Shown piece by piece: positions 24,677 to 35,008 of a DNA stretch of 64,000 nt. Position numbers and translations under genes: made by a program. Location: assembly GCA_964035575.1 (NCBI GenBank), contig OZ037855.1, positions 620,001 through 684,000 on the forward strand, written 5' to 3'. Source of the DNA: Rhynchopus sp. YZ270_cl-10. Taxonomy: Eukaryota; Euglenozoa; Diplonemea; Diplonemida; Diplonemidae. The notes beneath the pieces are model-generated. The model was not told the DNA's origin, did not search any database, and saw nothing but the letters and a program-made list of their open reading frames with translations. Numbering within the stretch: position 1 is the stretch's first letter; each line of letters begins with the position of its first letter.

Positions 24677-27277
24677 GCCAAAACAGCAAAAAAAAAGGGT
24701 GTATGTGTGGTGTCTGTAGGGAAGGGGTGTTGAAATACTTGAAACTTGAAATACAGCCCTCTAGCGAATATTCAATGGAGAACATTGAAGGCCGAAGTGG
24801 AGAAGGTTTCCGCGTCAACAGCATTTGGACGTGGGTCAGTCGGTCCTAAGGCAAGGTGGAATTGCTCGCCTCAAAAAAGCTCGTGACAGTGTACCTTGGT
24901 ATGACCGGTGTACCGGGTGGACTCCCCAACCATACAGAGGTTAACGTCTTGTTCTACCCCCACCTCTCATCAGTCAGATGAATGGGATCATTCATCAAGG
25001 CAGAGTGATTAGGCCGATGTAGGGTCTGATTGGGCCAAAAAAGCAGATGGTTTGCGCAACGTAATGTCATCGGTTCTATTTTTGTGCATTTTTTTTTGGG
25101 GGGGAAGAGCCGGGCAGGAGGGCGCAAAAAACAAAAAAAAAAAAAATGAAAATGAAAAGAAAAGAAGAAGAGTTGGTAAGATGATCCTAAGTCTCTTTGT
25201 GCTGAGTCATCTTGGTTGGGTAAAAGAAAAAGAAGAAGAAAATACACAGAATTGCAGCCAAGTCGCCCTTCAGCACCGTTCTGACGCTTGCTTGCCTGGT
25301 AATGTACAAAAACCCGCAATTTTTTTTGTTATCATTTTTCTCTCTTTTTTTTCTGTAGGATCGGCTGGCAATAATCGTCCCCCCTCAAGGAAAAAAAAAC
25401 AAAAATTCGCAGAGGGAACATTGCCGTCGAAAAGGTTAGGATGACTACAAAAAAAAAAAGTTGACTTGAAATACAAAGTCCTCTCGTGACAGTGTACCTA
25501 AAAAAAATGTTGAAAAGAGAAAAAAGGTACTTTCACTGCGGCATACATCCTTTGAGTTAAAGGAGAGGGGGGGAACAGTGCACTGAGGGGGTATTGAGGC
25601 GCTCCACCAAAAGGTAGGGGGAATTTTTTTTTTGAAAATATTTTGTTGGAATAGTGTAGCTGCCGGACGGACAGTTTTTTTTTTTACGCATCCAGAAAAG
25701 ATTATCAATAAAAAGGCTTCATTTGCGGCTGGGGGAGAGAAGACAGAGTGGGAAAACAAAAACAAAAAAAATACCCCTGGCAAGATCACACACATACACA
25801 CATTTCCCTACACCCTTCACAACGCTTAAAACACCTCTTGGTCCAGACTTGGATGAAAAAATATCACACCCCAAATTTGTTTAGAGCCATTAGCCCTCTT
25901 TCCCCCTAAGTACTGTTAGTATTTTTTTTTTGTTTCTTTGAAAACTTGGTTGTATTAGTGTAGACACCCGAGGATGAACTCCACTATTTCGTTGTATTGT
26001 TTCTTTTTTCGGTGGTAGATGTTGCTTTGTGTTGTAATATATTTTTGCAACATCACTTCCCCCCTCTTTCCTTTTCTTTTCTTTTTCTTTTTTTCTTTTT
26101 TTTTTTGAAAAATTGTTGGAATAGTGTAGTTGCCACCTGGTGCAAGCTCCACTGTCTGTGTTTTTTGAAAAGTTGAAGTAGTGTGGTTGCGTCTTTCGTT
26201 GCCCATTTTGTGCAATCTCCACTTCCCGCACATTTCCCCATGCCAACAGCAATCTCCTCACCTCCCTCCCCCCCTTTTAAAAAAAAATAGCATCGACGAT
26301 TTCTTTGCCCTACAGAAGGCAAAGACTACTTTGTATTTTTGCTTCTTTTTTTTCCTCCTGTTTTTTTTCTTTTCTTTATTATCCAATCACCCAAAGGGCC
26401 TCTTTTTTATTGGCTAGCATACTTCCAGACGGTTGTTGTTGTGGCTGCAGAATTCTTCCCAAAAAAACGCACCTTGGGGGAAGTTAGGCCGTTTGGTCTG
26501 TCCTCAGTGTTTGTCGAAACCATCGCTTGGAATCCCTATTCACTCCAAACTCTGCTCTTTCTTTGGGGGAAGGGGGGGTGTCAAACAACGATTATTGTGT
26601 TTGATAAAAGACTACCACAAGATAACAGCCATTTGTTTTCTTCACAGCATCCTCCACCTGATTTTTACCCCGCATATTGGCGCGTAAAGGCACGTAAAGG
26701 CGTGTTTCGGCGCGTATAGGCGCGTATAGGGCCGTATAGGCATATCCGGACCGTCCGTACACGCCTTTACGCGCTTTTACGCGCCTATACGCGGGTAAAA
26801 AGCAGGTGGATCCTTAGGAGCAAACAAAGAGAAAAAACTGGTAGATGAACCCTACATTTCTCGATTGTCGTAGGTCACCTTTAAAAAAACACACAAAACG
26901 CAGAAAATATTGGCAAAAAAAAAATTGAGCGAAACAAGCATTCTCTGAGAAATAGACTGGCGTACTGAACCAATGGGGGGGGTGTAACAAACAAAACAAA
27001 AAAAAGAGAGAAAAACAGTTAGATGGCGTCGTAAACCTACCGTGTTTAGTCATCCATAACAGAAACACACATAAAGACATATCTTTGGGGAGAGAAACGG
27101 GGAGGGAAAAGATACGCTACGAATACTCATGCGTAGGCAGAGAGAGGTGTTCAGAGACGCCATATCATCGACGTAAACCAAAAAAAGGAAGCCATCAACA
27201 ACACCCCAAAAGGGAGGGAAAAAAAGGAGGGGGGAAAGGGGATAATTCTTCCCACCCTGACAGCATTTTGTTTTGTT
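24677..27277. other. 2.6-kb intergenic region rich in short repeats
   Basis: No gene seen. It carries family C copies (24735-24768 partial, 24878-24898, 25460-25499), family B (25174-25212, 26840-26880, 27019-27055), family A (25622-25665, 25936-25985, and two in tandem at 26101-26154 and 26161-26224) and a fold-back element at 26649-26813. A strong oligo(T)/oligo(A) bias is present throughout. Confidence 0.55.
26649..26813. repeat. Fold-back inverted repeat with GGCGCGTATA-type units
   Basis: Arms of ~55 bp at 26649-26704 and 26758-26813 are imperfect reverse complements. The left arm begins ATCCTCCACCTGATTTTTAC and the complement of the right arm begins GGATCCACCTGCTTTTTACC; both go on into repeated GGCGCGTAAAGG/GGCGCGTATAGG units. 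The loop is also made of these units. This looks like a MITE or fold-back element; no target duplication was identified. Confidence 0.7.
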
Positions 27278-30200
27278 TCATCCTTCTTGCCCGAAGTCGT
27301 TGGTAAACTGTATGGGGATTTTTTTCAAATAGTACAAATGATTAAGATATTATTTTCAATCGAAAGATGGAGTTTTCCACCAGCGTCGTCTCCTCTTTAA
27401 ATAGTAAAAGAAATTTTGTTGAAATTTTCTGGCTTTTTCTGAACTTTTCCCAGCTACTTTTCTGGTCGAGTAGCCGACTTTTCTGATCGAGTAGCTATTT
27501 TCACTTTTCTGGTGTATGAGTAGGTTTTCTGGGTGGGAGACTGGATTCTGGGAACAGTGGTGTGTCTGGGCACCCAGGCACCTGGTGTATTTTCGGCCCA
27601 GGACCCAGGTACCCAGGTACCCAGGTACCCAGGTACCCAGGTACCCAGGTACCCAGGTACCCAGGTACCCAGGTACCCAGGTACCCAGGTACACGGTGCA
27701 CTGGTGTACAAGGAAAAAAGTCGTGAAAGAGCAACCACAGCTCCACATGACAAACACAAAAGTGTCCAGTCACGTGGGGCATTCATACACTGAGGAGATA
27801 ATGATCCAACAATTTACAAGAAAGATTACTTAACCTACTGCTGGAAGTTGCCAGGTCGTAGTAACACACAAAGTGTGCCTCCGTTCGGGAATACCGGATA
27901 TTCTAGAGACCAAAAAGGCCTCTTCCGCTAGTCAAGGTATAACCGAATGAACGGCCCATGACCCCCGTGGAGAAGTTAAATGTTGTAATGCTATCAAGTA
28001 GAAACTGCGACCACTGTCTTACCCTCCTCAATGCATGGTGGAAGATGTCTTTGACAACAAATATCCTGTACACAGGTACACAGATAAAACCCGTTAAAAT
28101 TGTGTGTGAAAGTTCCTCAAAGCCAGAAAATTTCAACAAAGCCCTGTTTTCACCTCCCAAAAAGTCGTTTTCTCTTGATTCGTGATTTCTGAGTGTGCAC
28201 TCGTGCCCTGCGGGCACTCGTGCACACTCAGAAAACACTCATCAAGAAAACGACTTTTCTGGTCGGTAAAAAATAGCTATTTTTGAAGTTCTCTTACTTC
28301 ATCAAAGAATGAAGGAACCACGATGAAGTTGTATAGTTTGACATACCTTTTTGTGTTCAAGAATGTCGGCCTCGCAGACGGAGGGTCTTGCGTTTCTGAA
28401 GGCCCTGAGGAAGTCGTCCATGCCGACCTCTGGTGGCATGACGAGCTTTGGGTTTGCGATCTTGAAGAGAGTCATCTCAGATCCGTTCGGGTCGCCTGGC
28501 GAGCAGGGGATGAGACGGTTGGGGACGGTCTTGGTCGGGTCGTCGGGGTCAGGTCCGACTACCTCCTTGAAGTGGGTGGCGATCTGCAGGGTGCGAATGG
28601 GCTCCATCAGCGCACTGCGGACAAGCACACTGATGTCAGACCCGGAGTAAAGGTCTGCCATGTTCGCAAGTTCCTCAAAGTTCTGGTCCGTGACAGTATG
28701 CGGTGTCTTCCCCAAATGAATCTTGAACATCGCTGCCCGAGCCCTCGCGTCCGGCAGTGGGATCTCAATACGCCGTTCAAAACGACGCCGAATGGCGGAA
28801 TCCAAAGACCACGGCAAGTTCGTTGCTGCCAAAACAAGAACCCCAGTGTCATCGTTCCCCACCCCCTGCATCTGCACCAAAAACTCCGTCTTGACACGCT
28901 TCGCACTCTCGTTATCACCCTCACCACGCGCACCACAAAGAGAATCAATCTCGTCAATGAAGATAATAGAGGGTTTGCTTTCACGCGCCATCTGGAAGAG
29001 CGAACGGACAAGCTTTTCAGACTCACCAACCCACTTTGACATGATGTCTGCAGAGGAAATGCTGTAGAAGGTGCTCTTGGACTCGGTTGCGACGGCCTTG
29101 GCGAGGTAGGACTTTCCTGTACCGGGGGGGCCGTACATGAGGATACCCTTCCAGGGCTTGCGGTTTCCTGTGAAAAGCTGGGGGAGCGAGATGGGGAGGA
29201 TGACGGCCTCGCGCAGTGCTTCCTTTGCGCCCTCGAGCCCGGCAACGTCGTCCCACGACACGTTCGGGAGCTCCTTCACAATGGCGCCCTCGAGGTTCGA
29301 CTTCATGCGCTCGTCGTCCTCGTCCTTCTTCTTGTTCTCCTTCGACTGCGAGCGTGTCGCCTGTGCACTTCCACCGTTGCCACCGCCGTTGCCGTCCTCG
29401 TTCGAGTTGTCCAAGTACTCCTTGATCTTCTCCGCACGGTCGGTGAGCTCCTTGGCACGTGCGTTCAGGATGTCGCGCTTCCGTCTGTCCTTCTCGTACT
29501 TCATGGCTGTCATGAAACGTTCGATGCTCTGAGGGAGAGAAAGGTGGTGTTTGAAACATTGTTGGAATAGTCTGCCATCAGGGCTGGCCTAACTCTAGGG
29601 GTCTGGGAGGCTGATTCTTGGTTTTGGTAGCAAAAAAAACGCGGTAAGGAGGTGAAAACCCCCCGTAGGGGGCCCTATTTCCAGTGTTCCTAATTTTGCG
29701 TTTAAAACGTTTAAAACGTTTTAAACGTTTTAAATTATTTAAAACGCGTTTTAAACGTTTTAAACGTTTTAAACGTTTAAAACTCGAATAAAAAACGGGT
29801 GACAGTTCTGCACAAAAAAACGTAAAAAAAGTGGGGGGAATTTTTCGAATTTTTTTTTTCTGTATCAAAAATCATAGTTTTGGTGCATCTGGGGTCAATT
29901 TAGCCTGGTTTTTCTTGGTTTCTCCTGCTAACTTGTTTCCTGTACGGTACCCTAATGAGTGCGCTAAAACCTGGCTGATCAAGCGCTTGGTGCCAGCATT
30001 TGATGTGTCAAAAATTCCCAGCGGGTTCCAGATGGGTAACAGGTACTTAAGGCTGAGTATGACAGGGTCATGGTTCCTGTGAGAGCAGCCCTAGCAAAGA
30101 GCCTGCACATCTCGGTATACGTTGATGGCTGGAAGGCGCACAACGACGAGAAGGTGTTCACCCTTGTCGCGAGGGTGCGGATGCCCGCCCTGTAAGCACA

Positions 30201-31493
30201 AAAGTTTTGGAGGAGGACTTGCACAATGCGGAGGAGATCTGCACGCACCTGCATGAGAAAAAGATAAGTTGAGTGGGCTAGTGTGTGATGGGGACACCAT
30301 GGGACACCACTGTGTCTTCTCTGTCCACAACAGCAGCGGCGGACGACCTGGAGAAGTTCATGCGGGTGGAGGACTCCCCTGGTAGAGCTGCTGCGATATC
30401 GACTAAGCTACCTGCAGGCGACAGCTGGCTTGCCGGAGCGATAGAGACTGTGGAGGAGACGGGAGCCTATCGCCACAGCGTACGCGCACCCTTACTGGAC
30501 CACGACCCCGTGTCACCGTGGGAGTGGGATCGTACGCTGAATGACGTGCTGATCACCAGAAATACCGGGTGTCAGCAAGAGTGACTCTGCAAGCAGCGAA
30601 GAGAACCGGCAAAGGACGGAACTGGCTCTTGCGGCTCTGCCACCCCACACGGGACGCGTCTACACAGACAGATCCTTGCACACGGTAAACAGAACACTAC
30701 GCGCTTCACTGACTACCAGATCAGCGCACCCCCAAGGAGGAGTGGGGGCCATCTTCTACCACAACGACGGCTCCACTACACCAAAGGGGGCACACCAAGC
30801 ATCCAGTGGCGCAGGCACACTCTGCTCGGCCTATCAGGCAGAGCTGGTGGCACCTTGTAATTAGACACCATGCGGTGTCTAATTACACCGTGCCTGCTGC
30901 CACTGAAAAGTTCAGCAAAGAGGAAAATACCACATTTTTTCGCAAAGACATTTTTTTTTGCCTGTAAAAAAAATTTTTTTTTTTTTTTTTTTTGCCTGAA
31001 AAGCCAAAATTCACCACCGTTTTTTATTCGAGTTTAAAACGTTTAAAACAGTTTAAAACGTTTAGAATTTAAAACGTTTAAAACGTTTAGTTTAAAACTA
31101 GCGTTAGGAACACTGCCTATTTCCATTTTCGGGTAGATGCTAGCAAATGGTGGGTCAACATAGAAAAATGGACAAAAAAAATTGACTTAAATTTCCACAA
31201 ATATGATCCCTACTAGTAAACACGGTTCATTTTCAGGTCTGAAAACCCAACTTCGGATGATTGTGGTGCTTTTGAGTGAATAGGGCTGCTCCACGGCATT
31301 GCAAACGGTATTTGCAACCGTACCAAACGCACCTCCAACTGACCCACGTACAATGCCAGACCAGGGTGACGGGCACGTGACAAAGGCATACCTGACAGTA
31401 GAACTGATGAGCTTCGCGGTACTCCTTCTTCTCGTCAGCATCGTACGCCTTCTTCGCGAGCTCGACGGCTTTGGTTGTGAAGTCGATAGACAT
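27278..31493 (-). CDS. VPS4: VPS4 AAA ATPase (437 aa, 3 exons)
   Basis: Vps4 disassembles ESCRT-III filaments in multivesicular-body formation, cytokinesis and membrane repair. Exon 1 (31493-31392) encodes the start of the MIT domain (TTKAVELAKKAYDADEKKEY). Exon 2 (29528-28347) resumes at SIERFMTAMKYEKD, giving FYCQ|SIERFMTAMKYE aligned with the animal LYQHGVEYFLHAIKYE, then linker and AAA cassette: Walker A GPPGTGKS (~167-174), Walker B IIFIDEID (~222-229), RRRFERRI with arginine fingers, and the C-terminal helix PPEVGMDDFLRAF. A 9-codon exon 3 (27307-27278) supplies FTNDFGQEG, matching the conserved animal end FTEDFGQEG. The 437-residue total equals the family norm. Donors are GTATGC and GTATGT; all phases are 0. 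Intron 1 (1.86 kb) and intron 2 (1.04 kb) are packed with transposons, yet the protein is intact. Confidence 0.95.
27414..28143. mobile_element. MITE-like element, copy 1, in VPS4 intron 2
   Basis: Terminal inverted repeats TTTGTTGAAATTTTCTGGC begin at about 27416 and, reverse-complemented, end near 28141. The core 27785-28060 is shared with copy 2 (37339-37993) and copy 3 (35009-35337), starting at GCACTGAGGAGATAATGATC. Copy 1 carries an internal 8-bp tandem array (27603-27690). No coding capacity. Confidence 0.75.
27603..27690. repeat. Tandem array of ACCCAGGT, 11 copies
   Basis: Exact 8-bp unit repeated 11 times within MITE-like copy 1. Copy 2 has just one or two units at the same place (37530-37545), so the array expanded after the copies separated. 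Confidence 0.95.
28159..28258. repeat. Near-palindromic fold-back element in VPS4 intron 2
   Basis: Arms 28159-28208 and 28212-28258 are reverse complements apart from a few mismatches (AAAAGTCGTTTTCT ... CTGAGTGTGCAC ... GTGCCC / GGGCAC ... GTGCACACTCAG ... AGAAAACGACTTTT), with a 3-bp centre. It lies directly beside the right end of MITE-like copy 1. Confidence 0.85.
29549..29578 (-). repeat. Family A repeat just before the VPS4 exon 2 acceptor
   Basis: On the minus strand GACTATTCCAACAATGTTTC ends about 20 bases before the CCCTCAG acceptor. The same block precedes the acceptor of Pumilio exon 2 and recurs in intergenic DNA. Confidence 0.6.
30070..30195 (+). pseudogene. hAT transposase fragment
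   Basis: A 41-codon frame, with SLHISVYVDGWKAHNDEKVF, matches the pattern around the first catalytic Asp of hAT transposases (LTTDGWTS...FLGVTAHF). The preceding frame at 29934-30060 contains LVPAFDVSKIPSGF followed by NRYL, like the upstream hAT segment (L-x-P-x-Y-x-x-PS). A stop and a frame change separate the two. Assignment rests on position within CAGTG ends and short motifs. Confidence 0.45.
30340..30864 (+). pseudogene. Ingi-type LINE fragment: RT tail and RNase H domain
   Basis: The frame at 30616-30864 reads ALAALPPHTGRVYTDRSL, then QGGVGAIFYHNDGS and GTLCSAYQAELVA. This is the RNase H pattern V-Y-TDGS ... GG-x-GA ... SYRAE-x-VA of trypanosomatid ingi/L1Tc LINEs. Upstream in a second frame, HSVRAPLLDHDPVSPWEWD corresponds to the linker between reverse transcriptase and RNase H in that group. 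The fragment is truncated on both sides and frameshifted. It lies inside the hAT-like element, so it either inserted there or was captured. Confidence 0.65.
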
Positions 31494-31754
31494 TTTGTTT
31501 TTTTGTTTTTTTGTTACTTTTCCTTCCTTTTTTTTCTCTCAAAAGCGAGAGAGGGAAAAAGAAACTTTGTGTAGCACACACAGAGGGAAAGGGGGGGAGA
31601 GTGTGTCTGTGGCGGCTTTTGGATTGGGCTTTGCAAGAGGAGTACATGGGTTACAAAAAACATCACCGAACATTATCTGAAAGAACTAAGATGAACCAAC
31701 GTCTCTCTCGAATTTAGTCACCTCACAAAATGTTTTAAAATATCTCAAAAATTC

Positions 31755-32816
31755 TCAGTTGCTCTCTGGGAGGGAACCCCCTTTGAGCACCGTTAACACA
31801 AGCGGGAAGAGCGAGGGGGCCAGGTTCGCTGCCTGCATGAGCGGGGTGCTGCCGCCTGCGTCCACTGCCTCTGGGTCCGACCCAGCACGCACCAGACGCT
31901 CTGCGGAAGCTAGGGCACCACTGCGGATGGCTAGGTGCAGGGGGGTTTCACCTTTTTTGTTCGCAACTCTGGCTGAGGCACCTTTTTCGAGGAGGAGCTC
32001 CACATGCCTTGTCTTCTTCGAAGCAGCGTACATCAACGGGGTGTTCCCCAAATGGTCACAACACGCTACCTCCGCTCCACTATCAAGCAACAAACGCAAC
32101 ACCGTCTCCGATGCGTAGAACACTGCCCTCTGCTGCAGGTTGTTCGCCACCTCCAGCGACGCCCCCGCACGCAGCAATGCGGTGATCACCTCTGGAGGAC
32201 GATCTGCCTTTGTTGCCTTCATGAGCGGTGTCATCCCTTCGTAGTCTGGCGCATCCACGTTGGCGCCCAATGCGAGCAGCACCTCCACTGTGTCCACAGG
32301 GCTCCTCCAGGCTGCCTTCAGAAGCGCCGTCTGTCTGCTCTCTGGCGCATATTCTATGTCTGCACCCAACTCCACTAAAGAACGGATGTTGCCGTGTTGG
32401 TTGTAGCGCACCGCATTCAGAAGCGGGTCCACATTAAGAAAGGCCGTGCTGTTCAAGGGGATGAGAGTGATCAGGTGTGCCAGAATGTCCTTCGATACGG
32501 CAACGGAGCTTGCATCCCGCAGCGCCTTCGCAGTTAAGGCAGTGTTGTGGAGGCTGACGTTCCATCCGGAGAGGTTCAGCTCGCGGACCGCGTGCATTTC
32601 TACACTCAAACGGATTTCAATGGATTCACCCAAATGGCTGTCTCGCAGTAGTTTCTCCGAAGGTACAGCCCCTGCAGCATCCCACAAAGAGCACATCAAA
32701 GGGTCCAGGTCAGATGCTGTGCATATGGCATGAAGTACATCACCCCAACTGCCGTGTTCACTAACACCAACAGTAATGTTCTCACCATAAAGGGTCACGG
32801 TAACATCAACACTCAT
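31755..32816 (-). CDS. Ubiquitin-like/ankyrin-repeat protein
   Basis: Single exon, 353 aa. Residues 1-75 (VDVTVTLYGENITVGVSEHG ... ESIEIRLSV) look like a beta-grasp ubiquitin-like fold. After a linker (HAVRELNLSGWNVSLHNTAL), seven or so ankyrin repeats run from ~130 to the end, recognisable by L-x-x-A-V, GADIEYA, ALLKAAWRSPVDTVEVLLAL, GMTPLMKAT, GNTPLMYAASKKTRHVELLL, GETPLHLAIRSGALASAERL and GSTPLMQAA. Ankyrin arrays are protein-binding scaffolds; I cannot name a partner. The ATG at 32816 follows a pyrimidine-rich leader, with an AG acceptor-like site about 25 bases upstream. No membrane segment. Confidence 0.85.
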   Translation of the reverse strand: MSVDVTVTLYGENITVGVSEHGSWGDVLHAICTASDLDPLMCSLWDAAGAVPSEKLLRDSHLGESIEIRLSVEMHAVRELNLSGWNVSLHNTALTAKALRDASSVAVSKDILAHLITLIPLNSTAFLNVDPLLNAVRYNQHGNIRSLVELGADIEYAPESRQTALLKAAWRSPVDTVEVLLALGANVDAPDYEGMTPLMKATKADRPPEVITALLRAGASLEVANNLQQRAVFYASETVLRLLLDSGAEVACCDHLGNTPLMYAASKKTRHVELLLEKGASARVANKKGETPLHLAIRSGALASAERLVRAGSDPEAVDAGGSTPLMQAANLAPSLFPLVLTVLKGGSLPESN

Positions 32817-33164
32817 GTGAAGTGGGGGGGTGGGATGTCTGATAGGGGAAAAACGTAAAAGATTATCCTACACCTAGGGGGTGTGCACAAAAAACCCCCG
32901 TCAAATGCTTGAGAGTTTGATTGGAAGGACGTCGTTTTTGTTAAGTGCAACCTGCTCTATGCAGTACACTCTCCTCTCCCCTGCTCCCCTTTAGGTTAGA
33001 ACCCCCCTTTACCCCCCCCCCTTCTATTTGTGCACAACTCTCGATATCATTGAACACAAAACACACTACTTCACACACCTCCTTTAGGAGAAAAAAAAAC
33101 TCCCCTCCCCTTTCCCCAAACCTTACAACGTAGAACGCCTTTTCCCCTCCGCTTTTCATTCCTC

Positions 33165-33635
33165 TCAGACAGCTCTTCCTCTTGCTCCGTGGCGGAGCTG
33201 TACTGTAGCAAGCTCTGATTGCATGCAGAGGTGTCGTGAGACTGCGAGGGTGAGCGCACCGCACGCGAGGGGAAGAAGGTAGCAGGCTGGAGTTGCAGGG
33301 AGCTTGAGGAGGGTGGTCGCGAGGAGGAGGTGGAGGGCGTAGAGGGTGGCAGTGCTGTCAAGGCAGCGTTTGCTGCGTTCTACTGCTTTGTGTATGGTGT
33401 ACCCCGCCCCCACTGCGGCAATCAGATGCGCGCACACCACATCATACCGTGCAAACAGCAACGCCCCATCACACACAAACACCAACCACATATCCGGCGA
33501 CGGCGCACCCACACACAACCCCACCCCCTGCAGCACCACTGTCAGCAAGGCGTAGAACACCGCCTGGACTGTCACAATCTGGCTCACGGCATACACTGCA
33601 TCAAAGTCTAGCGCACCTAAAGGAATTCCCGACAT
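33165..33635 (-). CDS. SYS1: SYS1-like Golgi membrane protein
   Basis: Single exon, 156 aa, close to the 150-160 of Sys1. The N-terminus FDAVYAVSQIVTVQAVFYAL matches Sys1 (WDPLLILSQIVLMQTVYYGS). The block AVERSKRCLDSTATLYALHL matches RRGKQCLDFTVTVHFFHLL, and SRHLCMQSELATVQL matches GEYLCMRTELKEIPL near the C-terminus. Four hydrophobic segments are visible (about 13-40, 50-75, 92-112, 115-133). In yeast and animals Sys1 recruits Arl3/ARFRP1 to the trans-Golgi to start an Arl1-golgin cascade; the same role is inferred. It follows the ankyrin gene's upstream flank by about 350 bp on the same strand. Confidence 0.85.
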   Translation of the reverse strand: MSGIPLGALDFDAVYAVSQIVTVQAVFYALLTVVLQGVGLCVGAPSPDMWLVFVCDGALLFARYDVVCAHLIAAVGAGYTIHKAVERSKRCLDSTATLYALHLLLATTLLKLPATPACYLLPLACGALTLAVSRHLCMQSELATVQLRHGARGRAV

Positions 33636-34736
33636 TTTTCTCTTTTACATGAGGGAAAAGGGGTAAAACTTCTGAGGAGGTTTGAAGACGTGGTGAACGA
33701 GAGCAAAAAAAAAAGGGGGGAGGGTGGAGTAGATTTGTGTGGATTCATTTTTTTTTAGTGGGGGTGGGTGTGACATTTCCTACTTTTTTTTTAGAAATGA
33801 AAAGAAAGCAAAATTGATAAAAGCTCGGTTGTGGGTATTGCACTGAACACCACACAACTCTGCTGACAATTGTACTTTTTTATTGCTATCCCATGAAGTA
33901 ATCTTGTCACACCCTCAACGTTTATCCTGATTTTTTATTTTGTTTTGTTTTGTTTTTTGCTTTTTTTTGTTGTTGCTCTGGCTAACGTTTAATTTTTTTT
34001 TGCCTTTTTTTTACTGATAAAGAGGACGGAGAGAGGGAGGGAAGGGAAAGAGAGTGGAATACCCAGGGGGGGGAAATGCAAAACTGAATCACTGAACACC
34101 TTAGCTTTTTTTCCTTCTTGTTTCCCTCCGCATTATCCAACGGGGAGAATTTCTCTTGAGTCCTATTTCTCATTTTTTTTTTTTTTTTTTTTTTGAAAAA
34201 TTGTTGGAGTAGTGTAGTTGCCTCGGTTGTGTTGCCACAGTTGTGCAATCTCCACTGTCCATTTTTTTAAAAAGCTTCTTTGCAATTTAGCAGAGGGTAC
34301 GATCTGTATCGCTTTATTGCGTCAGCATTCTGAACGCATCCTTGGGTGATCGGAGGGGGGAATCTTGGATTCGTTTAAAAAAAAGCCTCTTAAAAGGCGA
34401 ATGTACCACATGCACACATCTAAAGTATACAAAAAAGACACTGTAGGAAGAAGCAAAAGGTACCAAACGGCTGCAAAGAGGAAAAGTGGGGTGGGGGGAG
34501 GGTGGGGGGAGGGTGGGGAGTTCAAAACGAAAAGAGAGAGAGAGAGAAAGGGGAATTTGGTTTAAAAGAGGGTGGAGAGGGGGAGGGAGGGGGGGGATTG
34601 GTTTCTAGTGAAAGTTGCTTAAAAATGGGTGGGTTGGGTGGGGGGGGGATTTCCTCGATTTAGTAATTTTTGCCATTCAATAATTTTATCGAAAAGCGTG
34701 CGGAAGAGGAAGTGGTGAAGGATATGGGGATTTTCA
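33636..34736. other. Gene-free flank with poly(T), poly(G) and a family-A repeat
   Basis: No gene seen. 34175-34260 is the most complete family A copy (long oligo(T), GAAAAATTGTTGGAGTAGTG, then TGTGCAATCTCCACT). A G-rich tract covers 34490-34660. Confidence 0.5.
34175..34260 (-). repeat. Family A oligo(A)-tailed repeat (representative)
   Basis: Minus strand AGTGGAGATTGCACAACTGT, then GGCAACTACACTACTCCAAC, AATTTTTC and an oligo(A) run. Other copies: 19961-19987, 25622-25665, 25936-25985, 26101-26154, 26161-26224, 29549-29578, 42739-42785, and one split by the hAT-like element (39763-39781 plus 40519-40567). The 3' oligo(A) in the sense of transcription is SINE-like. Confidence 0.7.
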
Positions 34737-35008
34737 CACGGCGGGGTCCACACACCCGAGGGTCCGTAAATTTTACGGACCCTCTTTACGGACCCTCAAG
34801 TGCGGACCCGGGTCCGTAATTACGGACCCTAGGGTCCGTAATTACGTACCCTAGGGTACGTAATTACGTGGTCTAAGGTGGGAAATCACTGTTTGGATGT
34901 GTGACTGCTGGTCGAAAAGCCCTGGGAGCAAACCGAGTGGTACACAGGTACCACATGATAGACCATGATCATGTGGGCCTATCCCAAGTTACATACCGAA
35001 AAAAGTCG

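Larger units (their letters stand above)
29682..31115. mobile_element. hAT-like DNA transposon in VPS4 intron 1
   Basis: The ends are the inverted repeat CAGTGTTCCTAA (left at 29682; right, reverse-complemented, ending at 31115), followed on both sides by A/T-rich TTTAAAACG units. The element is flanked by a perfect 8-bp duplication CCTATTTC (29674-29681 and 31116-31123). CAGNG ends with 8-bp duplications are diagnostic of hAT elements. Inside, 29934-30060 (FPVRYPNECAKTWLIKRLVP, then PAFDVSKIPSGF) and 30070-30195 (HISVYVDGWKAHNDEK) resemble the part of hAT transposase just before and at the first catalytic Asp (DGW). The frames are interrupted, so it is non-autonomous. Confidence 0.85.
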
